IMG/VR virus record: IMGVR_UViG_3300037847_003038
Location: 1 to 32,484 of that record
Direction: 5' to 3' (one strand)
DNA: 32,484 nucleotides
From: a virus
How positions within the stretch are numbered: the stretch's first letter is position 1; every line of letters starts with the position of its first letter. The notes under the pieces were generated by a model that saw only the letters and a list, made by a program, of their open reading frames with translations, did no database searches and was not told the DNA's origin. Below are positions 13,379 through 22,272 of the stretch, one piece after another. Position numbers and translations under genes: made by a program.

Positions 13379-13759
13379 ATGATTAGAAACATTTTAGAAT
13401 TTATAGCAAACAATTTAGAGCTGGAAGTTAACCGCAACGAAGTGCGGGATATAGTAAACGAAATTAAAACTGGCAGCTGGACTGATTTTTACGCCAATAT
13501 AGACGGCCAGGAATACCGCTTTATCCACGAAGATTACATTTGGGATATTTACGCTGAAGGAATTAAAGAGTTAACCCAGGATGCATATTTAGGCGGAACT
13601 GATTTAGATAAATATTGGTGGATAGCAATTGACTGGGAGCAAACTGCAAAAAACTGTTACGGGGCTGACGGCTACGGCCATCACTTTGGCAGCTATGACG
13701 GCGGGGAACTTATGGTTAATTTGGATAGCGAATTGTATCACGTATTTAGAACTAATTAA
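13379..13759 (+). CDS. Acidic protein with possible ArdA-like C-terminus (126 aa)
   Basis: ATG at 13379 (MIRNILEFI) is preferred over the in-frame start at 13337, which overlaps the previous gene. Strongly acidic. The C-terminal part (IAIDWEQTAKNCY, GYGHHFGSYDGGE, YHVFRTN) reminds me of the C-terminal part of antirestriction/ArdA-like proteins (DNA mimics), but the similarity is short and from memory. The TAATG overlap couples it to the next gene. Confidence 0.6.
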   Translation: MIRNILEFIANNLELEVNRNEVRDIVNEIKTGSWTDFYANIDGQEYRFIHEDYIWDIYAEGIKELTQDAYLGGTDLDKYWWIAIDWEQTAKNCYGADGYGHHFGSYDGGELMVNLDSELYHVFRTN

Positions 13760-13869
13760 TGGAAAACAAAAACCAAAAACAAGAGGCCAAATATCAAGCT
13801 GTGTTTTACAGCTTGCTGGGCCTTGCAATTATATTTATTTATTTACTAATTAAAACCCATATATTATGA
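13759..13869 (+). CDS. Single-pass membrane micro-protein (36 aa)
   Basis: Charged N-terminus (MENKNQKQEAKYQ), then one hydrophobic helix (VFYSLLGLAIIFIYLLI, about 15-31). The start overlaps the preceding stop (TAATG) and its stop overlaps the next start (ATGA), which is the main support. Confidence 0.55.
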   Translation: MENKNQKQEAKYQAVFYSLLGLAIIFIYLLIKTHIL

Positions 13870-14069
13870 GTATAGACAACAGATTTTTTAACCCTAACCG
13901 AGTAGAGGAATATTTCCCCGAAAGAAACCAGGCGGAAGATTTAAAACAACAAATTCGCATTTGCCAAAGGATGAAAGCCGAGGCCGCAATTGAGGGCAAC
14001 ATTTTCAAGTGGCGCAAGTTTGAAGATAAAGAACAAAGAGCCCGAACAATTTTGTATAACATAAAATAA
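13866..14069 (+). CDS. Hypothetical helical protein (67 aa)
   Basis: Mostly charged helix (AEDLKQQIRICQRMKAEAA). No membrane segment or known motif. ATGA overlap with the membrane micro-protein; 6 nt to the next gene. Confidence 0.6.
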   Translation: MSIDNRFFNPNRVEEYFPERNQAEDLKQQIRICQRMKAEAAIEGNIFKWRKFEDKEQRARTILYNIK

Positions 14070-14075
14070 AAAGCA

Positions 14076-14336
14076 ATGGAATTTTACATAGACAGAACGC
14101 ACACAATAAGCGGCTATCACGGCGATGTTACAATTGAGTTTTACAATGATGATAACCAAAATGTCCAGCTGGTTTTTAACGCCTGGGAATTGTTAAAGGA
14201 CTTGCCAGCAATTTTTAGAATGGCAAGCCAAGCGCACCAAGGCGAAATTGAATGGCAGAAAAAACAATACAGGAAGCTGGCCAGTGAAATGCAAGAGGAA
14301 TTTAAACGCCCTGTTGGTAGGCCGCCGAAAAATTAG
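14076..14336 (+). CDS. Hypothetical protein with AT-hook-like end (86 aa)
   Basis: Beta-rich first half (ISGYHGDVTIEFYNDDN), helical second half and a C-terminal KRPVGRPPKN, where GRPPK resembles an AT-hook DNA-minor-groove motif. Last gene of the accessory operon, followed by a terminator. Confidence 0.6.
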   Translation: MEFYIDRTHTISGYHGDVTIEFYNDDNQNVQLVFNAWELLKDLPAIFRMASQAHQGEIEWQKKQYRKLASEMQEEFKRPVGRPPKN

Positions 14337-14359
14337 TTTAGTTTGTTTTGATTATTTGG

Positions 14360-14392
14360 AAAGGGGTTGCAGTAATGTAGCCCTTTTTTTTT
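14360..14392 (+). terminator. Rho-independent terminator
   Basis: AAAGGGGTTGC (14360-14370) pairs with GTAGCCCTTT and the following T (14377-14387), eleven pairs including three G-U, 6-nt loop, T run to 14392. It insulates the tail operon from the accessory cassette. Confidence 0.85.
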
Positions 14393-14423
14393 GTAGATTT
14401 ATCAAAAACTTTTACCAACAATT

Positions 14424-14435
14424 CGTTATATAAAT
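14424..14435 (+). promoter_or_regulatory. Late-type motif CGTTATAT, 12 nt before ATG (site 2)
   Basis: CGTTATATAAAT, identical over all 12 bases to site 1, directly before the ATG at 14436; AAAAAC 14 nt upstream. It heads the tail operon and follows a terminator, so some promoter is needed here. Confidence 0.6.
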
Positions 14436-15089
14436 ATGAAACTAAAATTAAACGTTCCACAAAGTTTAGCCGATATTACTTTGGCTGAATACAAACAATA
14501 CGATACGATTGTAAACACCAACGCTGAAAACGAAAACAGCGAACGATTTGTCAATCTTAAAATGCTGGAAATATTTTGCGGCATTACGTTTGAACAAGCC
14601 AGGGCAATACAGCTAAATGATTATAATGAATTGCTAGTTCACTTGTACGAAGTTTTGCAAGAGCAACCAAAGCTAGTGCAGCGCTTTAAAATGGGCGAGG
14701 TTGAATTTGGCTTTGTGCCTAATTTAGAGGAAATGACGTTCGGGGAATATATTGACCTTGATACGTACATTCACGATATGCAGCAAATGGAAAAAGCTAT
14801 GGCAGTGCTTTACAGGCCCATTAAAACAAGCCACAAGGATAAATATACGATACACGAATACCAAGGCGACTTGCTGCACAATGAAATGTTAAATATGCCA
14901 ATGAATGCGGTTGTAAGTAGCATTGTTTTTTTTTATCGTTTAGGGATAGAATTGTCGAGCGCTATGATGAACTGTTCGGAGGGGCTGGAAGTACAACAAG
15001 CGCAGCTGGAGGATTTGCGAAAAAATGGGGCTGGTATCAATCCCTTTACGCACTCGCTCGGGGCGATATTAGGCGATTCGAAAATATAA
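14436..15089 (+). CDS. Tail assembly chaperone, short (0-frame) form
   Basis: 217 aa. It follows the pattern of flavobacterial phage tail proteins that start KLKLNVPQSLADITLAEY, have a middle FGFVPNLEEMTFGEYIDLD, and then MPMNAVVSSIVFFYRLG. The acidic, helical character and its place at the head of the tail operon fit a lambda gpG-like chaperone that keeps the tape measure soluble. The 0-frame ends LRKNGAGINPFTHSLGAI and stops at 15087-15089 while the -1 frame stays open. Confidence 0.75.
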   Translation: MKLKLNVPQSLADITLAEYKQYDTIVNTNAENENSERFVNLKMLEIFCGITFEQARAIQLNDYNELLVHLYEVLQEQPKLVQRFKMGEVEFGFVPNLEEMTFGEYIDLDTYIHDMQQMEKAMAVLYRPIKTSHKDKYTIHEYQGDLLHNEMLNMPMNAVVSSIVFFYRLGIELSSAMMNCSEGLEVQQAQLEDLRKNGAGINPFTHSLGAILGDSKI

Positions 15090-15187
15090 CAAAACTGAAT
15101 ATGAATTTTTGTTTAACAATGCTGGCCTTTGAAAAAGAAAAAACAGAATTAGAAAACAAAGAACTAAATAAAAAATTTAAAAACTAA
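14436..15187 (+). CDS. Tail assembly chaperone, long form by -1 frameshift (about 250 aa)
   Basis: The -1 frame has no stop from before 14933 to the TAA at 15185-15187. It encodes FAKKWGWYQSLYALARGDI, then FENITKL and CLTMLAFEKEKTE, the pattern I know from the T-part of gpGT-like tail proteins in flavobacterial phages. Two slippery sites precede it: A AAA AAT at 15020-15026 (0-frame Lys-Asn, directly before Trp-Gly-Trp) and T TTT TTT at 14927-14933 in a run of nine T. Either gives 250 residues. The TAATG overlap with the next gene at 15187 also shows that the -1 frame, not the 0 frame, sets the operon spacing. Confidence 0.7.
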
Positions 15188-15675
15188 TGGCAGTAAATCA
15201 AAACATAGGTGCGCAAAGCTATTTACAAATCATTGAAATATTAAGAAACGAATTGCTTGCGAACAAAAATATTACAACTGTAACCCAGGGCGATATAAGT
15301 GATGTTGATTTAGTAAAGCAAACTATTTTTCCCCTGGCGCATATTATTGTAAACAATGCTAATTTCAGCAGCACGATAATTACTTACAATATAAGCGTTC
15401 TGATAATGGATATGGTACACAATGACGACACGGCAGATGAGCCGAGCATATACCAAAGCACAAATGAAATGTACGTTCATAATTCAATGCTGAATATTGG
15501 CAACCATTTAACAGATAAATTGTTTAATGGCGACCTTTATGACGGCAATACGTTTGTTGACCGTGCAAGTGTAAACGCAGAGCCCTTTGTGGATAGGTTT
15601 GAAAACCAAATGGCTGGCTGGGCTTTTACTTTTGATTTAGTAACTAGAAACAATATAGACAGATGCAATTCCTAG
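15187..15675 (+). CDS. Putative tail completion/neck protein
   Basis: 162 aa. Pattern SYLQIIEILRNELLANKNI, then TQGDISDVDLVKQTIFPLAH, then a beta-rich segment around ITYNISVLIMDMV, familiar from small structural proteins of Bacteroidetes phages located between tail chaperone and HK97 gp10-like genes. A tail-terminator or neck role fits size and place but is inferred. It overlaps the next gene by 13 nt. Confidence 0.6.
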   Translation: MAVNQNIGAQSYLQIIEILRNELLANKNITTVTQGDISDVDLVKQTIFPLAHIIVNNANFSSTIITYNISVLIMDMVHNDDTADEPSIYQSTNEMYVHNSMLNIGNHLTDKLFNGDLYDGNTFVDRASVNAEPFVDRFENQMAGWAFTFDLVTRNNIDRCNS

Positions 15676-16238
15676 AATTAACGCAAGTGCTGCAGAAATT
15701 TGGAAAATATGTAGTCCAACAAGCCCGCACTCGTTTAGCGAAAGAAGGAAAAGGGAAAGGGCCTTTATATAGCAGCTTGGGTTATGGCGTACACGCAGCC
15801 CAAACAAATGTAAAGCTAGCATTTAAGGCAATTGGTTACGCTGAATTTGTTGACCAAGGTGTGAAAGGTGCAAACCCCAGCAACGTATCTCCAAACGCTA
15901 AAATCACAGGCCAACAAGCGCCTGGCTCGCCTTACCGTTTTGGCAGTGGCAGATTTGCTGGAACTTGGGATAGCTTTGTTGAAAAGATGAGCGCCTGGGC
16001 TAAAACCAAACGTTTAAGATTACGAGATGAAAAAGGCAGATTTGCGAAAGGTAATTACAAGGCGATTGGCTACATAGTAGCAAAGAATATTTACAGTAGA
16101 GGTTTAAAGCCAACAATGTTTTTTACAGCGCCTTATCGCAATGCCTTACAAAAATATGACCAACCATTTGCAGCAGCTATTGCTCAAGATATTGCAACCC
16201 AGGTTGCTAAAGTTGCAAAACAAATAGATAAAAAATGA
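15663..16238 (+). CDS. HK97 gp10-like head-tail joining protein
   Basis: 191 aa, basic. AEFVDQGVKG near residues 59-69 and FFTAPYRNALQ near residues 157-168 are the features I associate with the HK97 gp10 family (neck/tail completion). The middle contains a Gly/Ser/Pro-rich insertion and a basic RLRLRDEKGRFAKG segment. ATGA overlap with the next gene. Confidence 0.6.
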   Translation: MQFLELTQVLQKFGKYVVQQARTRLAKEGKGKGPLYSSLGYGVHAAQTNVKLAFKAIGYAEFVDQGVKGANPSNVSPNAKITGQQAPGSPYRFGSGRFAGTWDSFVEKMSAWAKTKRLRLRDEKGRFAKGNYKAIGYIVAKNIYSRGLKPTMFFTAPYRNALQKYDQPFAAAIAQDIATQVAKVAKQIDKK

Positions 16239-17392
16239 GTACAATTATAAACGCACGAAGCCCGTATTTTATTAAATACACTCCGCCAGCTGGTTTTTTA
16301 AATAATGTTCAGCTTGAAATATACATTTGGGATGGCGACAAAAACAGCCCGCCAACTGATGTTACATACACTTTAAATAAACTGGCTAAAGATAATTCAG
16401 TCGGCAATAATGTTACTTTTGAAATAAGCGAATTAATACGTGATTATTTGTTAACTGAATATTACACAGAAGCTGTTGATGCAGTTTGGGTTAAAGTGGA
16501 TGCGACTTTAACGTATGTAAATAACTTGCCTTTAACAACAACAGAAACCTTTACTTATTTAGCGCTAGACGGTTTTGGTTATTTTGAGGACGGCAGCAAC
16601 CCACGAACAAGCATCAGTCCAGCAGCAAGCAGTTTTACGCCAATGGTGCTGCAGAGTAATTTGTGCGTTCAGTTTGTTAGAGGGCGTGAAATTAAGATAC
16701 CAATATTCAGCGAAACCGAGCCAACAATAACAACTAACATTCCGAATGATGTTTGGAACTTTACTGAAGAATTTTGGGCCACAGCTGACGTGAACTGGGA
16801 TGAAACAAACGTAACCCAAAACATTACAGACAGTGATGATAGCGGTGATAAAATACAGTATTTAATTATTTCAACAACCAACGCTTTAACGGGCAATACA
16901 ATTACAGTAACAAGCACAACAGGCCTAGCCCAATCGGTTACAATAACAATTGAGGAAATTTGCGAAGAAAGATTTGATAGAATACGTGGGATATTTTATA
17001 ATAAGTTTGGCGCATTACAAACGATGTGGCTTACAAAAAAGTCAACAATTAAAACAAATGTAAAGGCCGAAAACTTTAAACGTAATACAATTGATTTTAC
17101 AACAAGCCCGCCTAGTTACAGCATTTATAAGCACAACAAAAAACGCTTTAATGTACAGGCCAGCCAAAGCATAGAAACGAACACCACGTTGCTTAATGAA
17201 TGTTTAAACGAGCCAATTGAACAGCTGTTAATGTCCGAGCAAGTTTGGTTGGAAAATGATGCGCTTGAAACTTCGCCTGTTAACTTAACAACAAATTCAA
17301 TTGTTAGAAAAACTGGGGTTAACGACAAAGCGATGATTCAATACGGTTTAAATTTTGATTACGCATTTGAAAAAATAAATTCAGTTAGGTAA
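16235..17392 (+). CDS. Structural tail protein, unknown role (385 aa)
   Basis: Opens INARSPYFIKYTPPAGFL and continues with beta-strand-rich sequence (VQLEIYIWDG, VTFEISELIRDYLL), then an Ig-like Ser/Thr-rich part (ALTGNTITVTSTTGLAQSVT, about 210-235) and a C-terminal domain with INSVR at the end. Such proteins precede the large tail-tip protein in flavobacterial phages. Its stop overlaps the next ATG. Role at the tail tip inferred from place. Confidence 0.6.
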   Translation: MSTIINARSPYFIKYTPPAGFLNNVQLEIYIWDGDKNSPPTDVTYTLNKLAKDNSVGNNVTFEISELIRDYLLTEYYTEAVDAVWVKVDATLTYVNNLPLTTTETFTYLALDGFGYFEDGSNPRTSISPAASSFTPMVLQSNLCVQFVRGREIKIPIFSETEPTITTNIPNDVWNFTEEFWATADVNWDETNVTQNITDSDDSGDKIQYLIISTTNALTGNTITVTSTTGLAQSVTITIEEICEERFDRIRGIFYNKFGALQTMWLTKKSTIKTNVKAENFKRNTIDFTTSPPSYSIYKHNKKRFNVQASQSIETNTTLLNECLNEPIEQLLMSEQVWLENDALETSPVNLTTNSIVRKTGVNDKAMIQYGLNFDYAFEKINSVR

Positions 17393-19536
17393 TGGAAAGA
17401 TTGTTACAGCTTTTTATCGGCAGCGAGCGAATTGATTTATTTAAAGATGAAACAATAAGCATTACGCAAACATTGCAAAACGTTAGGGATATTGATAAAA
17501 TATTTACTTCGTTTACGAAAACTTTTAGCGTGCCAGCAAGCAAAACCAACAATAAAATTTTTAAACATTATTACAACTTTGATGTCCAAAATGGTTTTGA
17601 CGCAAGATTAAAAGTTAACGCAACTTTGGAAATAAACAGCTTGCCATTTAAGCGAGGTAAAATAAAACTTGAAGGCGTTGATTTAAAAGACAGAAAACCG
17701 CATACATACCGAATAACTTTTTTTGGTAATACAGTTGAATTAAAAGATTTGCTAGGGGATGATAAATTAAATGATTTACAATTTAACGGTTACAATTTGC
17801 TTTACGGTGCAAACACAGTTAAAGGGCGTTTAACCCAAGCTGCAAGTTCAACAAGGCACGTTATAGCGCCTTTAATTACGCACACACAAAGATTATATTT
17901 TGATAGCGGGGAAAATGAAGCAGATAGTGGCAACCTAAAATGGAATGCTGGCACTGCAAAAGGTGTTAAATGGAATCAGCTTAAATACGCAATAAGAGTA
18001 AATAAAATTATTGAGGAAATAGAAGCTAGATACACCCAACCCAACTATCCTATCAACCTATCATTTAGTAGCGATTTTTTTAAAAGCACTGGCAAAACAC
18101 AATTGAATAATTTGTTTATGTGGCTGCATAGAAAAAGTGGCCCAGTGGAAAATTTAGGCGGCACGCAAGAACTAACAACGCTTGTTGACGGTTGGAATAA
18201 TTATCAGAATGGCGATTATGGCGTGAATATGAATGGTACTTTTTTAAGCATTTTTTACCAGCCGCAAATTGTAAATACTTTTCAACTTGTCGTAACGCCC
18301 GCTGTTAATTTTAACACACAGGAATATTCAGTTAGAATTGCGAATGGTATAGACGGAAACTGGTATAACAGCGGCACAATAACAGGCCAGCTTACAGTAG
18401 ATATGACAACAGCAAACCCGTTATATCCAGTGTTCGGAAATGCGTTTGATTACAGCGTTTTTATTACAACAAGCGGGGGAATGACATTTAGTTCAATTCG
18501 TTGGCTTTTAAATTTTGAGCAGCAAGGCGACCCGCAATTAATACAAACACTAAATACTTTTACTTTTTCAACAGCAACAGTATTTCAGTTTAACATTAAT
18601 CAACAAATTCCCGATATGAAAGTTATTGAATTTTTAACGGGCTTGTTTAAGATGTTTAACCTAACTGCGTTTATTGATGAAAGCGTAAGCGATGATGATA
18701 ATTCAGTTATAAAAGTTATACCGTTAGATGAATATTACGCAGAGGGCAAAGGCGCAATAGGTACAAACACAGAGCCGTGGGATATAAGCGAATTTGTAGA
18801 TAGCACAAAACACAAAGTTGATGTTGCATTACCTTACAGGCGTATTGTTTTTAAATACAAGGACACAAAAACGTTTCTAGCAAATAGGTTTAACCAGCTT
18901 GCGAATAGAAACTGGGGCGAAATAGATTACTCAACAGGCGAAAGCGAATTAGCTGGAAAGCTGTACAAAATTGAAGCGCCCTTTAGCCATATGTTATTCG
19001 AACGTTTAAGCGATGCTAACCTTTCGGGCAGTTCAGCAATAAAGGATATTCAGTGGGGCTATTCAGTTAGCGAAAGCCAAAACGCTTACAAGGGTGCGCC
19101 CTTACTATTTTATCCAGTTAGAGTAAACACAGGCGGAATAAGTTTTGTTGATGATGTGAATGAAGATACTGGCGCAGCTGACAACCACGTTCAAATCAGT
19201 TACGTGAATTTGCCTAGCAATTCAGTGCAGATGCCAGGCGGCTCAACGCCAAGCGATACAAACAATATAAACTTTAATAATGAAATAAACGAGTGGACTG
19301 GAAATACAGAATTTACAGGAACATTGTTTAACAACTTTTACAATGATTATATAAGTGATATATTTAAAACAAATAAACGGCTAACAAAAGTTACTGCCTA
19401 TTTGCCGCTGAATATATTGCTAAACTTTAATTTGAATGACGTTTTTGTTATTAATGAAAGGCGTTATTTAATAAATGAAATTACTACTGATTTGCTTACG
19501 GGCAAAAGTGATATTGAACTTTTAAACATAGTATAA
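17392..19536 (+). CDS. Large tail-tip/baseplate protein (714 aa)
   Basis: N-terminal domain (LFIGSERIDLFKDETISITQ, then FTSFTKTFSVPASKTNNKIF) typical of a Bacteroidetes phage tail protein type; a central beta-rich part; a later segment VIEFLTGLFKMFNLTAFID and end NERRYLINEITTDLLTGKSD similar to Tal/gp21-like tail hub proteins. It probably forms the hub to which fibres attach. Encoded just upstream of the tape measure, the reverse of the order I know best (tape measure first). Confidence 0.65.
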   Translation: MERLLQLFIGSERIDLFKDETISITQTLQNVRDIDKIFTSFTKTFSVPASKTNNKIFKHYYNFDVQNGFDARLKVNATLEINSLPFKRGKIKLEGVDLKDRKPHTYRITFFGNTVELKDLLGDDKLNDLQFNGYNLLYGANTVKGRLTQAASSTRHVIAPLITHTQRLYFDSGENEADSGNLKWNAGTAKGVKWNQLKYAIRVNKIIEEIEARYTQPNYPINLSFSSDFFKSTGKTQLNNLFMWLHRKSGPVENLGGTQELTTLVDGWNNYQNGDYGVNMNGTFLSIFYQPQIVNTFQLVVTPAVNFNTQEYSVRIANGIDGNWYNSGTITGQLTVDMTTANPLYPVFGNAFDYSVFITTSGGMTFSSIRWLLNFEQQGDPQLIQTLNTFTFSTATVFQFNINQQIPDMKVIEFLTGLFKMFNLTAFIDESVSDDDNSVIKVIPLDEYYAEGKGAIGTNTEPWDISEFVDSTKHKVDVALPYRRIVFKYKDTKTFLANRFNQLANRNWGEIDYSTGESELAGKLYKIEAPFSHMLFERLSDANLSGSSAIKDIQWGYSVSESQNAYKGAPLLFYPVRVNTGGISFVDDVNEDTGAADNHVQISYVNLPSNSVQMPGGSTPSDTNNINFNNEINEWTGNTEFTGTLFNNFYNDYISDIFKTNKRLTKVTAYLPLNILLNFNLNDVFVINERRYLINEITTDLLTGKSDIELLNIV

Positions 19537-19688
19537 TGATAAACGAAATATTGCAGCTGTTGCCATTTGTAAAAGGCGAAACCGAAAACATAAGAATCGC
19601 AAAAGGTAAATATAAACAACCAACTAATTTTAGTGAGGGTGTTAAAACATTTAAAAGAGAACTAGAATGGCGAAACAGGAACAAATAG
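19536..19688 (+). CDS. Hypothetical small basic protein (50 aa)
   Basis: TAATG overlap with the large tail protein and 22-nt overlap with the tape-measure gene. Sequence mixes basic and aromatic residues (RIAKGKYKQPTNFSEGVKTF, ending ELEWRNRNK). No family recognised. Confidence 0.55.
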   Translation: MINEILQLLPFVKGETENIRIAKGKYKQPTNFSEGVKTFKRELEWRNRNK

Positions 19689-22234
19689 TAACTATTAAAG
19701 TCGAAACGGGCCAGGCCAAAGGTGCGCTCGGTGGCCTTGGTAAAGATTTAGATAACGTTGACAAAAAAGGTAAAAAGACCAGCAAAGGTATGGGCGCAGC
19801 GTTTAAGGGCATTAAGGGCGCTGTACTGGGCGCTATTCCCGCTCTGCGTGCTTTTACTGCTGCTTTAGTTTCAACGGGCGTAGGAGCGCTTGTCGTGGCT
19901 GTGGGGGCTTTAACAAGTGTATTTGTAAAGGCAGCTGGCAAAGGCGCAGAATTTCAAAAAGCATTAAGCGGGTTAAAAGCGGTTGCGGGCGCAACAGATG
20001 AAGAAGTTGCAATGCTATCAGACCAGGCCAAACAGTTAGGCTCAACAACAGCGTTTACAGCATCGCAAGTTGTTGCATTACAAACTGAAATGGCAAAGCT
20101 AGGTTTTAGCGTTGGCGATATTGCAAATTCAACGCCAGCGGTTTTGGACTTGGCAGCATCGTTAGATGTGGACTTGGCAAGCGCTGCGGAGTTTACTGGT
20201 AGTGTTGTTCGTTCGTTTGGTTTAGATACTGCAGAAACAAAAAGGGTTGTTGATGTTATGGCCCAGTCGGCTGTAAGTTCTGCGCAAAACTTTGGCACGT
20301 TGACTGAAAGTTTTAAACTAGCTGCGCCAACTGCAAAAGCCCTTGGGGTTACAGTTGAAGAAACAGCCGCTTATTTAGGCGTGCTTGCTAACAACGGTTT
20401 AAAAGGTAGTATTGCGGGAACTGGTTTATCTAAAACATTTATACAGCTAAACAAACAGGGGCTTTCGTTAGATGAAGCAATGGCAAAGGTTGCTGGCAGT
20501 AGTAATAAATTGAACACGGCTGTTGAGCTTGTTGGTGTGGTTGGTGCAAAGTCGCTTTTAACGCTTGCAGAAAACCAGCCAGCTATTGAGGAACTAAATG
20601 AAAAAATGGAAACGGCTGGCGATACAGTTGAGGTATCGGGCGAAAAGTTTGAGGGTGCTGCAGCTGCAATTGCAGAAACAAGGTTAGATAATTTAGCTGG
20701 TGATACAACTAAACTTGCATCTGCTTGGGAGGGCTTTTTGCTAGGGCTTGAAGACGGAACAGGGCCAATAAATAAAATACAACGTTTTCTAGTTCAAGGG
20801 CTTACAGCTGCAATAACGGGGCTTTCAACTGCAATTAATTTTGTTGGCTTTTATTTTAAGGAAATGGGTATTGCAATGAAATCTATTGCAAGCGGAACAA
20901 GCGATGTTGTTGGTGGTGCGTTTTCAATTTTAGGTGCTAAAATAAAAGAATTTGCAAATAAGGCGCTTGTTCAAATTGGTAGAATTCCGATACTAGGACG
21001 GGCCATTGATACTGCAGCTGCCAAGCGTAGAATAAAAGAAGCTGCAAAATCACTTGATGAGGCCGAAGCTAGAATAAGAAAAGGGCGTGATACATTTCAG
21101 CAACAAGCGCTGCGTGATGCTACATTCTTTGCACGTTTTGCAGAAGAACAAAAAGGTGCTGCCCAGCGTGTTGAAATGAAAAAGCAACAAAAGGAAACTG
21201 AAGCGTTACAGGCGCAAATGGATGAGGAAGCTAAAAAGAAAGAAGAAGAACGTGCCAAGCAACGTGAAAAAGATTTAGAAAAGATTGCTGATATAGAAAA
21301 AAAATATATTAAGAAGTCAGAAGATTTAACTGATACAACTAACCTATTAAAAGTACAAAGGCAAAGGGAACGAGGCCTGGCTGAAATTGAGGCGTTGGTT
21401 TTAACCGAAGAAGAAAAGCGAAAAGCAATAGATGCGTTAAATGCTTTTTATGATGATAAAGAGGCGGAAGCTGCAGCAAAAGATGCTGAAAAAGAAACCG
21501 CAGCTGCACAGAAAAAACAAAACGAAAAAATTAAAAATTTAGAGCTTGAACGTGAGTTTGATGCAATGTCTTTTGAGGAACAAAGGCAAGTATTGGCAGA
21601 GCGTAGGCAAGCGCTATTGGATGATGAAATTTTAACTGAAACCCAAAAGCAAGAATTGTTAGGACAGTTTGCAGAAGCCGAAGCACAAATGGATGCTAAA
21701 AAGGTTGCTAGTAAACAAGCAATGCTGCAAGCTGTGGCAAATGTAGCTGGCGCAGAAACTAAAGTGGGGCAAGCATTGTTAATTGCTAAAAACATTTTAA
21801 CAATGAAAGAAATGATAATGGACTTAAAGAAAATTACATTTAAAGGAAAATCAGCTGTTGCCGAAGCTGGTGTTAACGCAGCCCAAAACGTTTCTGAATC
21901 ATCTAAAATTGGTTTCCCGCAAAACATTATAACAATTGCCGCAGCTATTGGACAAGGTATTTCAATTATCCAACAAGTTAAAAAGGCAGTAGGTAAAACA
22001 AAGGCAGCGGGTGCGGGCAGCGCAACAGCGCCAACAGTTGCAGCAACTGGCGGCAGAGGTGCAACAGAACAACAATCACCAGCATTCAATATTGTAGGTG
22101 CAAGTCAACAAAGCCAAGTTGCAAACGCTATTGCTGGCGCTAACCAAAGGCCAGTTAAAGCGTATGTAACGAGCAACGATGTATCAACGGCCCAGGCACT
22201 TGACAGAAACATTGTGGAGGGTGCTAGTATTTAG
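19667..22234 (+). CDS. Tail tape measure protein (TP901 type)
   Basis: 855 aa. The TP901 core covers about residues 95-330, with SGLKAVAGATDEEVAMLSDQ, QLGSTTAFTASQV, ALGVTVEETAAYLGVLANNG and GSIAGTGLSK. Hydrophobic helices lie near 40-88 and 365-400; a long charged coiled coil (about 500-690, runs of K/E/Q) and an Ala/Ser-rich end follow. It sets tail length; with the usual 0.15 nm per residue the tail would be roughly 125-130 nm. Tapes of this kind identify a long-tailed phage, here a siphovirus as no sheath gene is visible. Confidence 0.9.
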   Translation: MAKQEQIVTIKVETGQAKGALGGLGKDLDNVDKKGKKTSKGMGAAFKGIKGAVLGAIPALRAFTAALVSTGVGALVVAVGALTSVFVKAAGKGAEFQKALSGLKAVAGATDEEVAMLSDQAKQLGSTTAFTASQVVALQTEMAKLGFSVGDIANSTPAVLDLAASLDVDLASAAEFTGSVVRSFGLDTAETKRVVDVMAQSAVSSAQNFGTLTESFKLAAPTAKALGVTVEETAAYLGVLANNGLKGSIAGTGLSKTFIQLNKQGLSLDEAMAKVAGSSNKLNTAVELVGVVGAKSLLTLAENQPAIEELNEKMETAGDTVEVSGEKFEGAAAAIAETRLDNLAGDTTKLASAWEGFLLGLEDGTGPINKIQRFLVQGLTAAITGLSTAINFVGFYFKEMGIAMKSIASGTSDVVGGAFSILGAKIKEFANKALVQIGRIPILGRAIDTAAAKRRIKEAAKSLDEAEARIRKGRDTFQQQALRDATFFARFAEEQKGAAQRVEMKKQQKETEALQAQMDEEAKKKEEERAKQREKDLEKIADIEKKYIKKSEDLTDTTNLLKVQRQRERGLAEIEALVLTEEEKRKAIDALNAFYDDKEAEAAAKDAEKETAAAQKKQNEKIKNLELEREFDAMSFEEQRQVLAERRQALLDDEILTETQKQELLGQFAEAEAQMDAKKVASKQAMLQAVANVAGAETKVGQALLIAKNILTMKEMIMDLKKITFKGKSAVAEAGVNAAQNVSESSKIGFPQNIITIAAAIGQGISIIQQVKKAVGKTKAAGAGSATAPTVAATGGRGATEQQSPAFNIVGASQQSQVANAIAGANQRPVKAYVTSNDVSTAQALDRNIVEGASI

Positions 22235-22260
22235 TAAAAAGCAAAAAACAATTTTAAAAA

Positions 22261-22272
22261 CGTTATACAGTT
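22261..22272 (+). promoter_or_regulatory. Late-type motif CGTTATAC, 12 nt before ATG (site 3)
   Basis: CGTTATACAGTT directly before the ATG at 22273, with AAAAC 11 nt upstream. It heads the head-gene unit. Confidence 0.55.

Noticed and set aside
21448-22089. 213-codon open frame on the minus strand inside the tape-measure gene
   Set aside because: Shadow of the Ala/Glu-rich coiled-coil region; no minus-strand gene has an independent leader anywhere in the window.
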